DNA of 64,000 bases from JAFTYO01 sp045611785 (GCA_045611785.1 JAZKXV010000006.1:1-64000), one strand, 5' to 3'; shown: positions 16,528-26,558, counted from the first letter of the stretch. Numbers and translations: made by a program. The notes: generated by a model from the sequence alone, not told the origin.

Positions 16528-17568
16528 ATGGTAGAAGTTGTAACATTCGGATGTCGAATAAATACGTTTGAATCAGAAATTTTAAAAGAAAAATTTAAGG
16601 ATTATCAGAATTTGATTATAGTAAACACTTGTGCTGTGACCAGTGAGGCAGAAAGACAGTGTCGTCAAACTATAAGAAAATTAAAAAAAGAAAATCCGGA
16701 GGCTAAAATAGTGGTTACCGGATGTGCAGCTCAAGTTAACTCTTCGGTGTTTGCTCAAATGAAAGAGGTTGATTTGGTTTTGGGTAATAAGGAAAAGCCT
16801 GAAATTGAAAAATACATCAATATTGTTGATAGAAAAACAATAGTCGGCGATATTTTTTCTTACGATGATTATGATAAATATGTTATTACCGGTTTTGAAG
16901 GAAGGCAGCAAGCGTTTGTTCAGATACAACAAGGATGCAATCATCGCTGTACATATTGTATAATTCCGTATGCACGAGGAAATAATCGTTCTGTTGAAGA
17001 AAATATTATAATTAATCAAATTAAAACATTAATAAATCAAGGTTTTGAGCAAATATGTTTAACAGGCGTCGATGCTTGCTCGTACAAGCCATCATTTAGT
17101 GGTTTGGTAAAGCATATTTTGGAGCAAATTCCTGAACTTAAAAGTTTGCATTTCGGTTCGTTAGATCCTGCAGCAGTTGATGATGATTTTATCGGGTTGG
17201 TAGAAAAGTATAAAAATATTCATCCTCATTTTCATTTATCAATTCAGTCAGGCGATAATTTAATATTAAAACGCATGTTCAGACGACATACAAGAGAGGA
17301 TGTTATAACTTTATGTAATAAATTAAGAAAAGTTAGACCTGAAACAACTTTTGGTGCTGATTTTATATGCGGTTTTCCTACAGAAACTGTTGAGGCGTTT
17401 GAAAATACCTGTAAGTTGGTAAATGAAGCAGGAATTGACAAGCTTCATGTTTTTCCATATTCTCAACGGGAAGGGACTCCGGCAGCAAAAATGCCACAGG
17501 TTGAAGTAAATGAACGCCGTCGCAGAGCAAAAATTTTAAGAAGTTTAAGAGAGGATAATAATGGTTAA
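16528..17568 (+). CDS. mtaB: tRNA (N6-threonylcarbamoyladenosine-37) methylthiotransferase MtaB, short form
   Basis: A 346-residue radical-SAM methylthiotransferase. The N-terminal UPF0004 domain (about 1-115) has its cysteines (FGCRIN, NTCAVTSEAE, VTGCAAQ). The radical-SAM core carries CNHRCTYC (about 138-145). MtaB makes ms2t6A at tRNA position 37. Usual members are about 420-440 residues and end in a TRAM domain. This one stops just after the core, at a natural-looking overlap with ftsY, so the TRAM domain is missing. Start has AAGGAG upstream. It overlaps ftsY by 8 bp, implying translational coupling. Confidence 0.88.
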   Translation: MVEVVTFGCRINTFESEILKEKFKDYQNLIIVNTCAVTSEAERQCRQTIRKLKKENPEAKIVVTGCAAQVNSSVFAQMKEVDLVLGNKEKPEIEKYINIVDRKTIVGDIFSYDDYDKYVITGFEGRQQAFVQIQQGCNHRCTYCIIPYARGNNRSVEENIIINQIKTLINQGFEQICLTGVDACSYKPSFSGLVKHILEQIPELKSLHFGSLDPAAVDDDFIGLVEKYKNIHPHFHLSIQSGDNLILKRMFRRHTREDVITLCNKLRKVRPETTFGADFICGFPTETVEAFENTCKLVNEAGIDKLHVFPYSQREGTPAAKMPQVEVNERRRRAKILRSLREDNNG

Positions 17569-18475
17569 TTTTTTTCAAAAATTAGGGTTAGGCTTAAAAA
17601 AATCATCGGCTAAAATAAGTTGTGGCATTAGTGATATCTTTACAAAGAGAAAAATAGATTCGCAGACATTGTCAGAATTAGAAGAGTTGCTTATTAGTGC
17701 TGATTTAGGCGTGAAAGCTTCAAGCAATATAATATCTGAGTTTGCAAAAATGAAGATGGATAAAGAAATTACGGAAGAAGAGATTAAAAAAGCTTTAGCT
17801 TATGAAATTGAAAAAATATTAAAGCCGTTAGAAGCAAATTTTGCGGTTGATTGTGCTCAAAAACCATATGTGGTTCTTATGGTTGGTGTTAATGGCGCAG
17901 GAAAAACCACAACAATCGGTAAATTGGCATCTAAGTTAAAAACTCAAGGAAAGAAAGTATCATTTATAGCCGCAGATACATTCAGAGCAGCTGCTGTTGA
18001 ACAACTTAAGGTGTGGGGCGAACGTTCTGATATCAGAGTTTTTGCAGGTGCAAACGGTTGCGATAGTGCAGGTCTTTGCTATGATGGATTAAATGCTGCA
18101 ATAAAAGAAGGTGATGATGTTGTCTTTATTGACACAGCCGGCAGATTACAAAATAAAAACGGTTTGATGGATGAGTTGAAAAAAATAGTTAAAGTAATTA
18201 AAAAAGTAATGCCTGAAGCTCCTCATTCTACAATTTTAACTATAGATGCAACTACTGGTCAAAATGCTATATCTCAGGTTGAGGTGTTTAATCAGATTGT
18301 GTGTTTAACCGGTTTAGTAATTACTAAACTTGATGGGTCTGCTAAGGGTGGAATTTTGGCTTCAATTGCTCAAAACTTTAATGTGCCTGTATATTTTGTT
18401 GGTGTTGGTGAAAAAATTGAAGATTTAGATGTATTTAAGGCAGATGAATATGCTTTAAGTTTATTAGGGCTATAA
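17561..18475 (+). CDS. ftsY: Signal recognition particle receptor FtsY
   Basis: A 304-residue SRP receptor GTPase that targets ribosomes making membrane proteins. N domain about 1-90, G domain from about 95 with G1 GVNGAGKTTT, DTFRAAAVEQL, G3 DTAGRLQN, G4 TKLDGSAKGG and the closing GVGEKIEDL. The acidic A domain is absent, as in many Alphaproteobacteria. It overlaps the end of mtaB. A weak inverted repeat follows (18474-18480 with 18493-18499). Confidence 0.97.
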   Translation: MVNFFQKLGLGLKKSSAKISCGISDIFTKRKIDSQTLSELEELLISADLGVKASSNIISEFAKMKMDKEITEEEIKKALAYEIEKILKPLEANFAVDCAQKPYVVLMVGVNGAGKTTTIGKLASKLKTQGKKVSFIAADTFRAAAVEQLKVWGERSDIRVFAGANGCDSAGLCYDGLNAAIKEGDDVVFIDTAGRLQNKNGLMDELKKIVKVIKKVMPEAPHSTILTIDATTGQNAISQVEVFNQIVCLTGLVITKLDGSAKGGILASIAQNFNVPVYFVGVGEKIEDLDVFKADEYALSLLGL

Positions 18476-18533
18476 TTGCAGATTGTATTAGTTGCAATTT
18501 TAAAATAAAAAAACTTGTTTGCTAAGGTATGTT

Positions 18534-20600
18534 ATGGATAAAGAATTTCAAGGAGTAAGAAGGGTTAAACATAAAACAGAGTTTTGTGTTAGATCCCCAA
18601 AAGCAAAAAAAGTTGAGCTATGCTTATTTTCTGCTGACGAAAAGCAGGAAATGCGTATAGAAATGATTCCAACAGAAGATGGAAATTGGAGTGCATTGCT
18701 TGATAATATTGAAGAGGGTCAAAAATATGGTTATCGTACATATGGCGAGTATGATCCGAATAACAGAAGCTTTTTTAATCCGAACAAATTATTGGTGGAT
18801 CCATATGCATATGAACTGACAAAGAGTTTGAATAGTCTATCAACAGAAGACAAATATATTTTATTCGGTGATAATGATATCGATTCGTCTCATGTGGCGC
18901 CTAAAAGCGTTGTGCGTTTTTTTGATAAAAAAACATTATCTGAAAAATATCCTTATTTATATAAAAAGCCCAAACATGATTGGAGCAAGACACACATATA
19001 TGAAATGCATGTAGGAAACTTTTCTTCAGAAAATCCGGATATTCCGCTTGAAAATAGAGGAAGATTATTGGCCTTAAAAGATATGGTAAATTACTTTTCT
19101 GATTTAAGCTATAATCAAATAGAATTAATGCCTCTAACTCCTACAATGTCAGACCTTCATCTTGAAAAAAATATGGGTTTGTCTGATCAGTGGGGGTATA
19201 ATCCTATTAATCATCATGCAATTGATCCTAGATATGGCAGTATAGATGATTTATTGTTTATCGTAAATGAAATGCATAAAGCCGGAATAGAGGTATGTAT
19301 GGATGTTGTCTATAACCATACCGGAGAATCAAAACAGGACAGATTTATCCTTTCTTATAAAGGCCTTGATCCAGATGCTTATTATAGATTTAGTCCGCAT
19401 GATGGTAGATCATTTGTTGATACAACCGGTTGCGGAAACGGCTTTAATCCGAATAGTGAGCAGGGAAGCCGTATTATAAAAGATAGCTTAATGTTTTTCA
19501 GCGATATTTGCGGAATTGATGCCTTTAGGTTTGATTTGGCGGGAGATTGCGCATTAGATAATAATTTACATTTTAATCCGAATGGCGAATTTATTAATAT
19601 TATACAAGAAGTTGCCTGTAAAACAGGCGCAAAAATGAGTGGCGAGCCTTGGAGCGCTGTCGGCGGATATTTTTTAGGCCAAATGGATAAAATTTATGAA
19701 TGGAACGATAAACATGAGCATACATTAAGAAGGTTTATCAGAGGAGATCACGGACAAATCGGTAGTTTGGCATATTATATGTCCGGAGGAAATACCGAAA
19801 GAAAGATTAATATATTCACCAAACATGACGGAGCAACCGGTTACGATTGGGCTACATATAATGAGAAAAATAATTTTGAAAACAATGAAAACAATAGGGA
19901 TGGTAGCAACGATAACCATTATAGTCCATCAACAAATGATGCCATCAGATTAACTAAAACAAAAACAGCTCATGCATTGAACACATTAGCAAGAGGTGTG
20001 CCTTTAAGTTTAAGCGGTGATGAGCTATGGCACTCTCAACGTGGAAATAATAATGGGTATGCAAGGCCTTTTCCATTAAAGTGGAAAGACTTTACCGATG
20101 ATCAAAAAGAAAGATATATGTTTGAACGTAAAATTAATGCATTCCGTCAAAAACATCCAATTTTTAGTAGCGTGGAGGGGGCATCTGCAGAGGTAATGCC
20201 AAATGGGAAACCATCATGGGAGTGGGTAAATATTGGTGGAGAAACCATGAGACAATGCGATTGGGATTTTGCTTATAACAGATTTCTCGGCTATGTTTTA
20301 AATGGTCAAGACAAAACAGGAAAACGCTTTGATGATGACTTTTTTGTTATGACTTCCGGAAATACAGATTCTCCAATGAATGTAAGCTTACCTAAAGCAC
20401 CTCATACAGGAGCATGGGAGGTCGTATTTGATACATCAAAACAAACACAAGATGAGGATCAACGCAAATATCATGCAGGTGATATATATCAGATAAATCC
20501 GCATAGTGTTGTCGTTATGGTGTGTAAAAGAAAACACTCAGATGCACAAGAACTCTCGCTTTCAGAAATTGTAAAACATCAAATTGATAAAACTAAGTAA
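18534..20600 (+). CDS. glgX: Glycogen debranching enzyme / isoamylase-type GH13
   Basis: About 688 residues. The ATG at 18534 with AAGG eight bases upstream is chosen over a TTG five codons earlier. An N-terminal CBM48 domain (about 1-110) is followed by a GH13 barrel with conserved regions I (DVVYNHT), II (GIDAFRFDLA, nucleophile Asp), III (SGEPWSA, acid Glu) and IV (SLSGDELWHSQRGNNNGYARPF), the GlgX/isoamylase style. It hydrolyses alpha-1,6 branches of glycogen or of phosphorylase limit dextrin, complementing glgP at 1.2-3.7 kb. Confidence 0.92.
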   Translation: MDKEFQGVRRVKHKTEFCVRSPKAKKVELCLFSADEKQEMRIEMIPTEDGNWSALLDNIEEGQKYGYRTYGEYDPNNRSFFNPNKLLVDPYAYELTKSLNSLSTEDKYILFGDNDIDSSHVAPKSVVRFFDKKTLSEKYPYLYKKPKHDWSKTHIYEMHVGNFSSENPDIPLENRGRLLALKDMVNYFSDLSYNQIELMPLTPTMSDLHLEKNMGLSDQWGYNPINHHAIDPRYGSIDDLLFIVNEMHKAGIEVCMDVVYNHTGESKQDRFILSYKGLDPDAYYRFSPHDGRSFVDTTGCGNGFNPNSEQGSRIIKDSLMFFSDICGIDAFRFDLAGDCALDNNLHFNPNGEFINIIQEVACKTGAKMSGEPWSAVGGYFLGQMDKIYEWNDKHEHTLRRFIRGDHGQIGSLAYYMSGGNTERKINIFTKHDGATGYDWATYNEKNNFENNENNRDGSNDNHYSPSTNDAIRLTKTKTAHALNTLARGVPLSLSGDELWHSQRGNNNGYARPFPLKWKDFTDDQKERYMFERKINAFRQKHPIFSSVEGASAEVMPNGKPSWEWVNIGGETMRQCDWDFAYNRFLGYVLNGQDKTGKRFDDDFFVMTSGNTDSPMNVSLPKAPHTGAWEVVFDTSKQTQDEDQRKYHAGDIYQINPHSVVVMVCKRKHSDAQELSLSEIVKHQIDKTK

Positions 20601-20647
20601 TAGTGAAAAAAATAAGCAATAAATAAGATAAAAAAACTTTTTTTTAC

Positions 20648-20676
20648 TGGATAAATAAAATATTTTGTGCTATATT
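20648..20676 (+). promoter_or_regulatory. Candidate promoter of pflB
   Basis: TGGATA (20648-20653), a 17-bp spacer and TATATT (20671-20676) lie about 100 bp before pflB, in an AT-rich 172-bp intergenic region. The implied leader of about 90 nt contains a small hairpin near 20720-20735. No FNR-type TTGAT-N4-ATCAA site was seen. Confidence 0.4.
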
Positions 20677-20772
20677 GTGCACGAAAATTAGAAGTGAGGG
20701 AAATGTTTACTTGAAAAATGGTGATATTTTCACGCTTAAGTATTTGTTTTAACTAGGAAAGGATGTATTATA

Positions 20773-23013
20773 ATGGGTAATCCTATAAAAGCTTGGGAAG
20801 GCTTTAAGACCAATAAATGGCAAAATGAAATTAATGTTCGTGATTTCATTGTGTTAAACTACACTCCATATGAAGGCGATGATTCGTTTTTGGCTCCTGC
20901 AACTGCTCGTACAAACAAAATGTGGGCAACAGTTGCTGATTTAATGAAGCAAGAACGTGCTAACAACGGTTTGTTAGATGCTGATACAAGTGTTGTATCA
21001 TCAATTACATCACATGGTGCAGGTTACATCGATCAAGAAAATGAAATTATTGTCGGTTTACAAACAGACAAACCTTTGAAACGTGCATTAATGCCTTATG
21101 GTGGATATCGTATGGTTGAAGGTTCATGCCAAGCATATAATTTGGCTTTAGATCCTAAATTGACTGAAATTTTCACAACATACCGCAAAACTCATAACGA
21201 TGGTGTGTTTGATGCTTATACACCGGATATCAGAGCTTGTCGTAAAAGCGGTATCATTACAGGTTTACCGGATGCTTACGGACGTGGTCGTATTATTGGT
21301 GACTATCGTAGAGTTGCATTGTATGGTATTGATAAATTGATTGAAGATAAAAACAATCAAAAGAATATGTCTGATTTAGCTAGCATGACAGAAACAGTCA
21401 TTCGTGAACGTGAAGAAATAGCTGAACAAATCAGAGCATTAAAAGATATGAAAACAATGGCTGCAAGCTATGGTTTAGATATCTCCAGACCTGCTGAAAA
21501 CGCTAAAGAAGCCATTCAATGGACATATTTAGGTTACTTGGCTGCAATTAAAGACCAAAACGGTGCAGCTATGTCTTTAGGCCGTATTTCTACATTCTTA
21601 GATATTTATATTGAACGTGATATTAAAAATGGTCTTATCACAGAAGAACAAGCTCAAGAAATGATGGACGATTTGGTTATCAAATTACGTATGGTTCGTT
21701 TCTTAAGAACTCCTGAATATAACGAATTGTTTTCAGGTGACCCTGTATGGGTAACAGAATCTATCGGTGGTATGGGTATTGATGGTAGAACTTTAGTTAC
21801 TAAAAACTCATTCCGCGTATTACACACATTGTATAACTTGGGACCAGCTCCAGAACCGAACTTAACAGTATTGTGGTCTAACAATTTACCTGAAGCATTC
21901 AAAAAGTTCTGTGCTAAAGTTTCTATTGATACATCTTCAATTCAATATGAAAACGATGATTTGATGCGTGGTTTCTTTGGTGATGATTATGGTATTGCTT
22001 GCTGCGTATCTCCAATGCGTATCGGTAAACAAATGCAATTCTTTGGTGCTCGTGCAAACTTAGCAAAAGCATTGCTTTATGCTATCAACGGTGGTAGAGA
22101 TGAAAAATCTGGTGATCAAATCGGACCAGAATTTGCGCCTATTACATCTGAATATTTAGACAGTGCTGAATTAGAACGCAAATTTGATAAAATGATGGAT
22201 TGGCTTGCTGAAACATATGTAAATGCCTTAAACATCATTCACTATATGCATGATAAATATTCTTACGAAAAATCTATGATGGCTTTACATGATAAAGAAG
22301 TTATAAGAACACTCGGTTGTGGTATTGCCGGCTTCTCAATTGTTGTAGACTCTTTGTCTGCTGCTAAACATGCCAAAGTTAAAATCATCCGTGATGAAAG
22401 AGGTTTGGCTACAAACTTTGAAATTGAAGGCGATTATCCAAAATATGGTAACAACGATGAAAGAGTTGATGAAATTGCTCGCAGAGTTGTTAAACAATTT
22501 ATGGATAAAATCCGTCGTTTACCAATCTATCGTGATGCAGTTCCGACACAATCTGTTTTGACCATTACATCAAACGTTGTATATGGTAAGAAAACAGGTG
22601 CAACACCTGATGGACGTCAAGCTGGTGTTCCATTTGCTCCTGGTGCTAACCCATTACACGGTCGTGATACAAATGGTGCTGTAGCGTCTTTATGCTCAGT
22701 TGCAAAATTGCCATTCCAACATGCGCAAGATGGTATTTCTAACACATTCACAATTATTCCAAACTCTTTGGGTAAAACTCGTGATATCCAAGTTGATAAC
22801 TTGGTTAGCTTGTTAGATGGTTATTGCGGTAATGATGGTCAACACATCAACGTTAACGTATTAAACCGTGAAACATTGAAAGATGCTATGGAACATCCGG
22901 AAGAATATCCACAATTAACAATTCGTGTATCCGGATATGCTGTTAACTTTATTAAACTTACTCGTGAACAACAATTGGATGTAATTTCAAGAACTTTCCA
23001 CGAAAAGATTTAA
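20773..23013 (+). CDS. pflB: Pyruvate formate-lyase
   Basis: A 746-residue glycyl-radical enzyme converting pyruvate and CoA to acetyl-CoA and formate without oxygen. The adjacent catalytic cysteines are in IACCVSPMR and the glycyl-radical loop is VRVSGYAVNF near the C-terminus. Length is close to E. coli PflB (760). AAAGGA lies upstream of the ATG. The gene is followed by a terminator-like hairpin and then its activase pflA, so pflA probably receives readthrough. Codon choice is even and regular, as in a highly expressed gene. Confidence 0.98.
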   Translation: MGNPIKAWEGFKTNKWQNEINVRDFIVLNYTPYEGDDSFLAPATARTNKMWATVADLMKQERANNGLLDADTSVVSSITSHGAGYIDQENEIIVGLQTDKPLKRALMPYGGYRMVEGSCQAYNLALDPKLTEIFTTYRKTHNDGVFDAYTPDIRACRKSGIITGLPDAYGRGRIIGDYRRVALYGIDKLIEDKNNQKNMSDLASMTETVIREREEIAEQIRALKDMKTMAASYGLDISRPAENAKEAIQWTYLGYLAAIKDQNGAAMSLGRISTFLDIYIERDIKNGLITEEQAQEMMDDLVIKLRMVRFLRTPEYNELFSGDPVWVTESIGGMGIDGRTLVTKNSFRVLHTLYNLGPAPEPNLTVLWSNNLPEAFKKFCAKVSIDTSSIQYENDDLMRGFFGDDYGIACCVSPMRIGKQMQFFGARANLAKALLYAINGGRDEKSGDQIGPEFAPITSEYLDSAELERKFDKMMDWLAETYVNALNIIHYMHDKYSYEKSMMALHDKEVIRTLGCGIAGFSIVVDSLSAAKHAKVKIIRDERGLATNFEIEGDYPKYGNNDERVDEIARRVVKQFMDKIRRLPIYRDAVPTQSVLTITSNVVYGKKTGATPDGRQAGVPFAPGANPLHGRDTNGAVASLCSVAKLPFQHAQDGISNTFTIIPNSLGKTRDIQVDNLVSLLDGYCGNDGQHINVNVLNRETLKDAMEHPEEYPQLTIRVSGYAVNFIKLTREQQLDVISRTFHEKI

Positions 23014-23031
23014 TTAGTTGCAATTAATATG

Positions 23032-23065
23032 GGCGATTCTGATATTATGTCAGAGTCGCCTTTTT
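23032..23065 (+). terminator. Terminator between pflB and pflA
   Basis: An 11-bp stem with one mismatch (23032-23042 with 23050-23060), a 7-nt loop and TTTTT, located 18 bp after pflB. Partial readthrough would set a lower level of the activase. Confidence 0.82.
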
Positions 23066-23085
23066 ATTGAAAATAGGAGATATTG

Positions 23086-23841
23086 ATGTCAGATCTACAA
23101 AATATAAACTTAAGAATTCATTCTTATGAAAGCGGCGGAACAGTTGATGGTCCAGGAATCCGTTTTGTGGTGTTTTTGCAAGGTTGCCCTTTAAGATGTC
23201 AATATTGCCATAATCCTGATACTTGGAACATTAAAGGTGGTAAATTAGTATCTGCACAAGATGTTGTATCTGAAATATTAAAGTATGAGAGCTTTATGTC
23301 TTTTTCGCACGGTGGGGTTACTTTTTCCGGAGGAGAGCCTTTGGTACAAAAGCAAGCTTTGGTGCCGGTATTTGAAAAGTTAAAAAAACATAATATCCAT
23401 ATTGCATTAGATACTGCAGGTACAACTAATATAGATGAAACAACACTTAATTTATTAGATAAAACAGATTTAGTAATGTTAGATGTTAAACATCTGGTTA
23501 GTGCTGAGCACAAAAATTTAACCGGAATGAGTAATGATAAAACTTTTGCATTTTTAAATGTGTTAAAAGATAAAAATATTCGCACTTGGATAAGATGGGT
23601 TATTGTACCTAATTTTAATGATACAGAAGAATATGCCATCAAGTTTGCAACATTTATTAAAAACTATCCAAATGTAGTACTTGTCGAGTTGTTGCCTTAT
23701 CATCAGCATGGTGTGTACAAATGGAAAGAACTTGGTTTAGAATATCCGTTAAAAGACACGCAAGAACCTGAAAAAGAAACAGTTAAGCAATTAGCTGATG
23801 TTCTTGAAAAAATGCAAATTAAAACATTATATGCAAAATAG
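23086..23841 (+). CDS. pflA: Pyruvate formate-lyase activating enzyme
   Basis: A 251-residue radical-SAM activase that installs the glycyl radical on PflB. The cluster motif is CPLRCQYC, followed by the TFSGGEPL glycine motif and the conserved opening YESGGTVDGPGIRFVVFLQGC. ATG at 23086 with GGAG six bases upstream. It is directly downstream of pflB. Its stop codon lies inside the stem of the following bidirectional terminator. Confidence 0.96.
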   Translation: MSDLQNINLRIHSYESGGTVDGPGIRFVVFLQGCPLRCQYCHNPDTWNIKGGKLVSAQDVVSEILKYESFMSFSHGGVTFSGGEPLVQKQALVPVFEKLKKHNIHIALDTAGTTNIDETTLNLLDKTDLVMLDVKHLVSAEHKNLTGMSNDKTFAFLNVLKDKNIRTWIRWVIVPNFNDTEEYAIKFATFIKNYPNVVLVELLPYHQHGVYKWKELGLEYPLKDTQEPEKETVKQLADVLEKMQIKTLYAK

Positions 23842-23870
23842 CAATATTTTGATAATATTGCTATTTTATA
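23835..23870. terminator. Bidirectional terminator between pflA and the SpoIIE-type gene
   Basis: A 14-bp perfect inverted repeat (23835-23848 with 23854-23867) with a 5-nt loop and A/T tracts on both sides, between two convergent genes. Confidence 0.82.
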
Positions 23871-23895
23871 AAAAGACTTAAATTAATCGATTGGC

Positions 23896-26244
23896 TTATT
23901 GTAGTTTAATAAACACCTTTAAGATGTTTGTATTGTCAATTCTTTCGTAAGATATATTGTCTGCCAGCTTTTTAATGATATAAATACCTAAGCCTCCTAT
24001 CTCACGATCTTTAATATCAACGCTTATGTCTGGGTTATTTCTATTAATTAAATTATATTCTTTACCATTGTCACGGAAAGTGATTACATATTCGTTATTA
24101 ATTACTTGTGTATCAATTTGTAGCTTACCGATATTCGGTTTTTTATATGCATATTGAGCAATGTTTGAAAATACTTCTTCAGCTATCATAATAGCCTTAA
24201 ATTGTATTTCATCTTCTTTAATATTATATTTGAGCATATCTTTTTTAAAGAAAGAGATTATCTCTTCAATGTTTTTAATATTAGCATTAGTTTTTAATGA
24301 TGATGAAGAATATCCTTTGTATATAAATTCTAACAAGGTTATATCGTCTGATTGAGCCGCACCTTTTCCAAACTTCTTTATATCATTTAAAATCATATTT
24401 AAGTTGTCGCTTGCATTTACCGAAACATTTTTCAATACTTTTCTTAAACGATCCGTTCCGTAAAATTTTGAGTGTATATTTTCTGCTTCCGTAACACCGT
24501 CTGTATATAAGAGTATACGGTTGTTAGAATTTAAGGTCACGGTTTCGGATACGTATGTAGCATTTTTCTTAATGCCTAAGACTATATTTTTTCTAGGTAA
24601 GATATATTCGTAATTTGTTTTTTGTATCATAAGAGGAGGGTTGTGTCCTGCATTTACATACTCTGTTTTACCGGTAACTAAATCAATTATGGCGATGAAA
24701 GCGCTTACAAACATACAGTTGTCATTTCCTTCATATAATTCATTATTAACACGATAGAAAACATCTGTAAGAGGTATTTTACTTTTAGCAATGGTTTTAA
24801 TCAACGCTTGCGATTTCATCATATAAAGAGCAGCCGGCATACCTTTTCCGGATACGTCTGCAATTACTATGGCAAATTTATTATCATCGATGAAGAAAAA
24901 GTCATAAAAGTCACCACCGATTTGTTTTGCAGGTATCATAAGGGTCGACATGTCAAAAGCCTGATGATTTGGATACCTGGTAGATAAAGCGGCCTGCTGA
25001 ATTTGATATGCAATTTCGATTTCACTGACGCTTTTTTGCTTTTCTACGGCATCATTTTTTTCTTTTTCAATATATTCTAATAAATCTGTCTTCATATCTG
25101 CTAAAGCTTTTGATAAAATACCAATGTCTTTAGAATATGGTTCTTCAGTAAAGTCATTTGTAAATTTACCATTACCATATTGAGAGGCAATTTTACCAAG
25201 CTTGAGAATTTGGTGTGTTGAGTGTTTGCAAATGAAGTTTACAAAAATAGATATTAAGATAACGCCTATTAACAAGGATATGAAAATTAAAAACTGAAAC
25301 TTAAAAATAGGAGTTAAAAAGGCATTTTTTTCATATACTAAGAACATGCCCCATTTTATGCTTTTTATAGGTGTATAAAAATAAATTGTAGGGCTATCAT
25401 ATATGGATGAGTAAGGAACTTCAAATTTACCTGATTTACCAGACATCACATTATTTCCTGCCATAGATAAATCAGGCAGATTTAACTTTTTAGATAAATC
25501 GTATACAGTAGTTTTAAGTTCTACACTTGGATCAGGATGGGTAATATATAAACCCGAACGAGATAATAACAAAAGCTTTCCTGTTTCGTAGAAAGAATAA
25601 CTGCTTATGCTGGTTTTGATATCGGTTAAGTTCATAGTAAGAGCAGCAATACCGTTATAGTCAGTTTCACCAATAAACTTAAACGGAATAATGCATGTAA
25701 CAACCATTAAATTTGATGTTTTATCGATATAAGGTTCTGACCAATATATTTTATCAATTTTTGGAACATCTGTAAACCAACTGAAATGTTCATAAAAGTT
25801 AGTTATTTTTTTTGTTTGAAAATCATCATTATTGTTGTCGGTATTATGGCTGATATATAAATTTCCTTTTGAAACATCTTCAGGATTAAATGTATAAACC
25901 CAAGCGTTTGTATAATTGAGCTCCGAATGGTATACTGTTTGAATAGCAGAATTTAAAGTAACTTGAATAGAGGCAATATCTTGTTCTTGGAAGTGGCTTA
26001 AAGTGTTTTTTATGTTGATAACAGATTGTTCTGTATCTTTTACTAAATGAGATAAGTCAAAAGCGTATGCTTCTAAAGATTTTTTAGCAAGGTTTTCTGT
26101 TTGTTCGTAAATTAAAGGTTTAGCTCTTATTGAGATATAAACAATTAAAAATAAAAAAACAAAAGAAACGCACGATAAAATACTTACATTTAATTTAAAG
26201 TGTAACGATTTTTTATTAAACCATGAATTAAAATTTTTTCTCAT
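23896..26244 (-). CDS. Membrane sensor with SpoIIE-type PP2C phosphatase and RsbW-like kinase domains
   Basis: 782 residues. TM1 (about 20-42), a large extracytoplasmic Cache-type sensor (about 45-300), TM2 (about 310-332), a linker with HAMP-like and coiled character (to about 410), a SpoIIE/PP2C phosphatase (about 415-630; GGDFYDFF, VIADVSGKGMPAAL, LYTDGVTEA, QSDDITLL) and a C-terminal GHKL ATPase of the RsbW/SpoIIAB kind (about 645-782; AEEVFSNIAQYAY, FRDNGKEYN, GGLGIYIIKK). Such proteins control the phosphorylation of a STAS anti-anti-sigma protein; the STAS gene is directly upstream with a 4-bp ATGA overlap. Having phosphatase and kinase in one chain suggests a self-contained partner switch gated by a periplasmic ligand. 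The regulated sigma factor or enzyme is not in the window. Confidence 0.9.
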   Translation of the reverse strand: MRKNFNSWFNKKSLHFKLNVSILSCVSFVFLFLIVYISIRAKPLIYEQTENLAKKSLEAYAFDLSHLVKDTEQSVINIKNTLSHFQEQDIASIQVTLNSAIQTVYHSELNYTNAWVYTFNPEDVSKGNLYISHNTDNNNDDFQTKKITNFYEHFSWFTDVPKIDKIYWSEPYIDKTSNLMVVTCIIPFKFIGETDYNGIAALTMNLTDIKTSISSYSFYETGKLLLLSRSGLYITHPDPSVELKTTVYDLSKKLNLPDLSMAGNNVMSGKSGKFEVPYSSIYDSPTIYFYTPIKSIKWGMFLVYEKNAFLTPIFKFQFLIFISLLIGVILISIFVNFICKHSTHQILKLGKIASQYGNGKFTNDFTEEPYSKDIGILSKALADMKTDLLEYIEKEKNDAVEKQKSVSEIEIAYQIQQAALSTRYPNHQAFDMSTLMIPAKQIGGDFYDFFFIDDNKFAIVIADVSGKGMPAALYMMKSQALIKTIAKSKIPLTDVFYRVNNELYEGNDNCMFVSAFIAIIDLVTGKTEYVNAGHNPPLMIQKTNYEYILPRKNIVLGIKKNATYVSETVTLNSNNRILLYTDGVTEAENIHSKFYGTDRLRKVLKNVSVNASDNLNMILNDIKKFGKGAAQSDDITLLEFIYKGYSSSSLKTNANIKNIEEIISFFKKDMLKYNIKEDEIQFKAIMIAEEVFSNIAQYAYKKPNIGKLQIDTQVINNEYVITFRDNGKEYNLINRNNPDISVDIKDREIGGLGIYIIKKLADNISYERIDNTNILKVFIKLQ

Positions 26245-26558
26245 TCGCTATAATCTATCATACTATCAAAACCGGCAAACTCAAATATAGATTTTATATT
26301 TGAAGGAACATTAACTAACTTTAATGAACCATCTTGTTCTTCAAGTTTTCTTTGTAATATTAAAAAGGTTCTTAAACCTGCTGAAAAGACATATTCAACT
26401 TGCTTCATATCAATAATGAGCTTTTTTGTATTTGTTAAATCAATTTTATTTAGCAATTCAGGCGAGGTGTTAGGATCAAGCCATCCTGCAAGCTTACATG
26501 TGATAGTGTCATCTTCTTTAGCATATTCAATGTTTAAATTTTTACTTTGTATTTCCAT
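26241..26558 (-). CDS. STAS-domain anti-sigma-factor antagonist
   Basis: A 105-residue STAS protein (RsbV/SpoIIAA type). The expected phosphorylation serine is Ser59 in VEYVFSAGLRTF, after the IIDM beta strand. The ATG at 26558 with GAGG five bases upstream is preferred over an upstream non-ATG start. It overlaps the SpoIIE-type phosphatase/kinase gene by 4 bp, which strongly implies the two proteins act together. Confidence 0.9.
   Translation of the reverse strand: MEIQSKNLNIEYAKEDDTITCKLAGWLDPNTSPELLNKIDLTNTKKLIIDMKQVEYVFSAGLRTFLILQRKLEEQDGSLKLVNVPSNIKSIFEFAGFDSMIDYSE

Noticed and set aside
20701..20715. Tiny leader frame (Met-Phe-Thr-stop) after a GAGGGA in the pflB leader
   Set aside because: Three codons with no attenuator structure linked to it; chance is likely.
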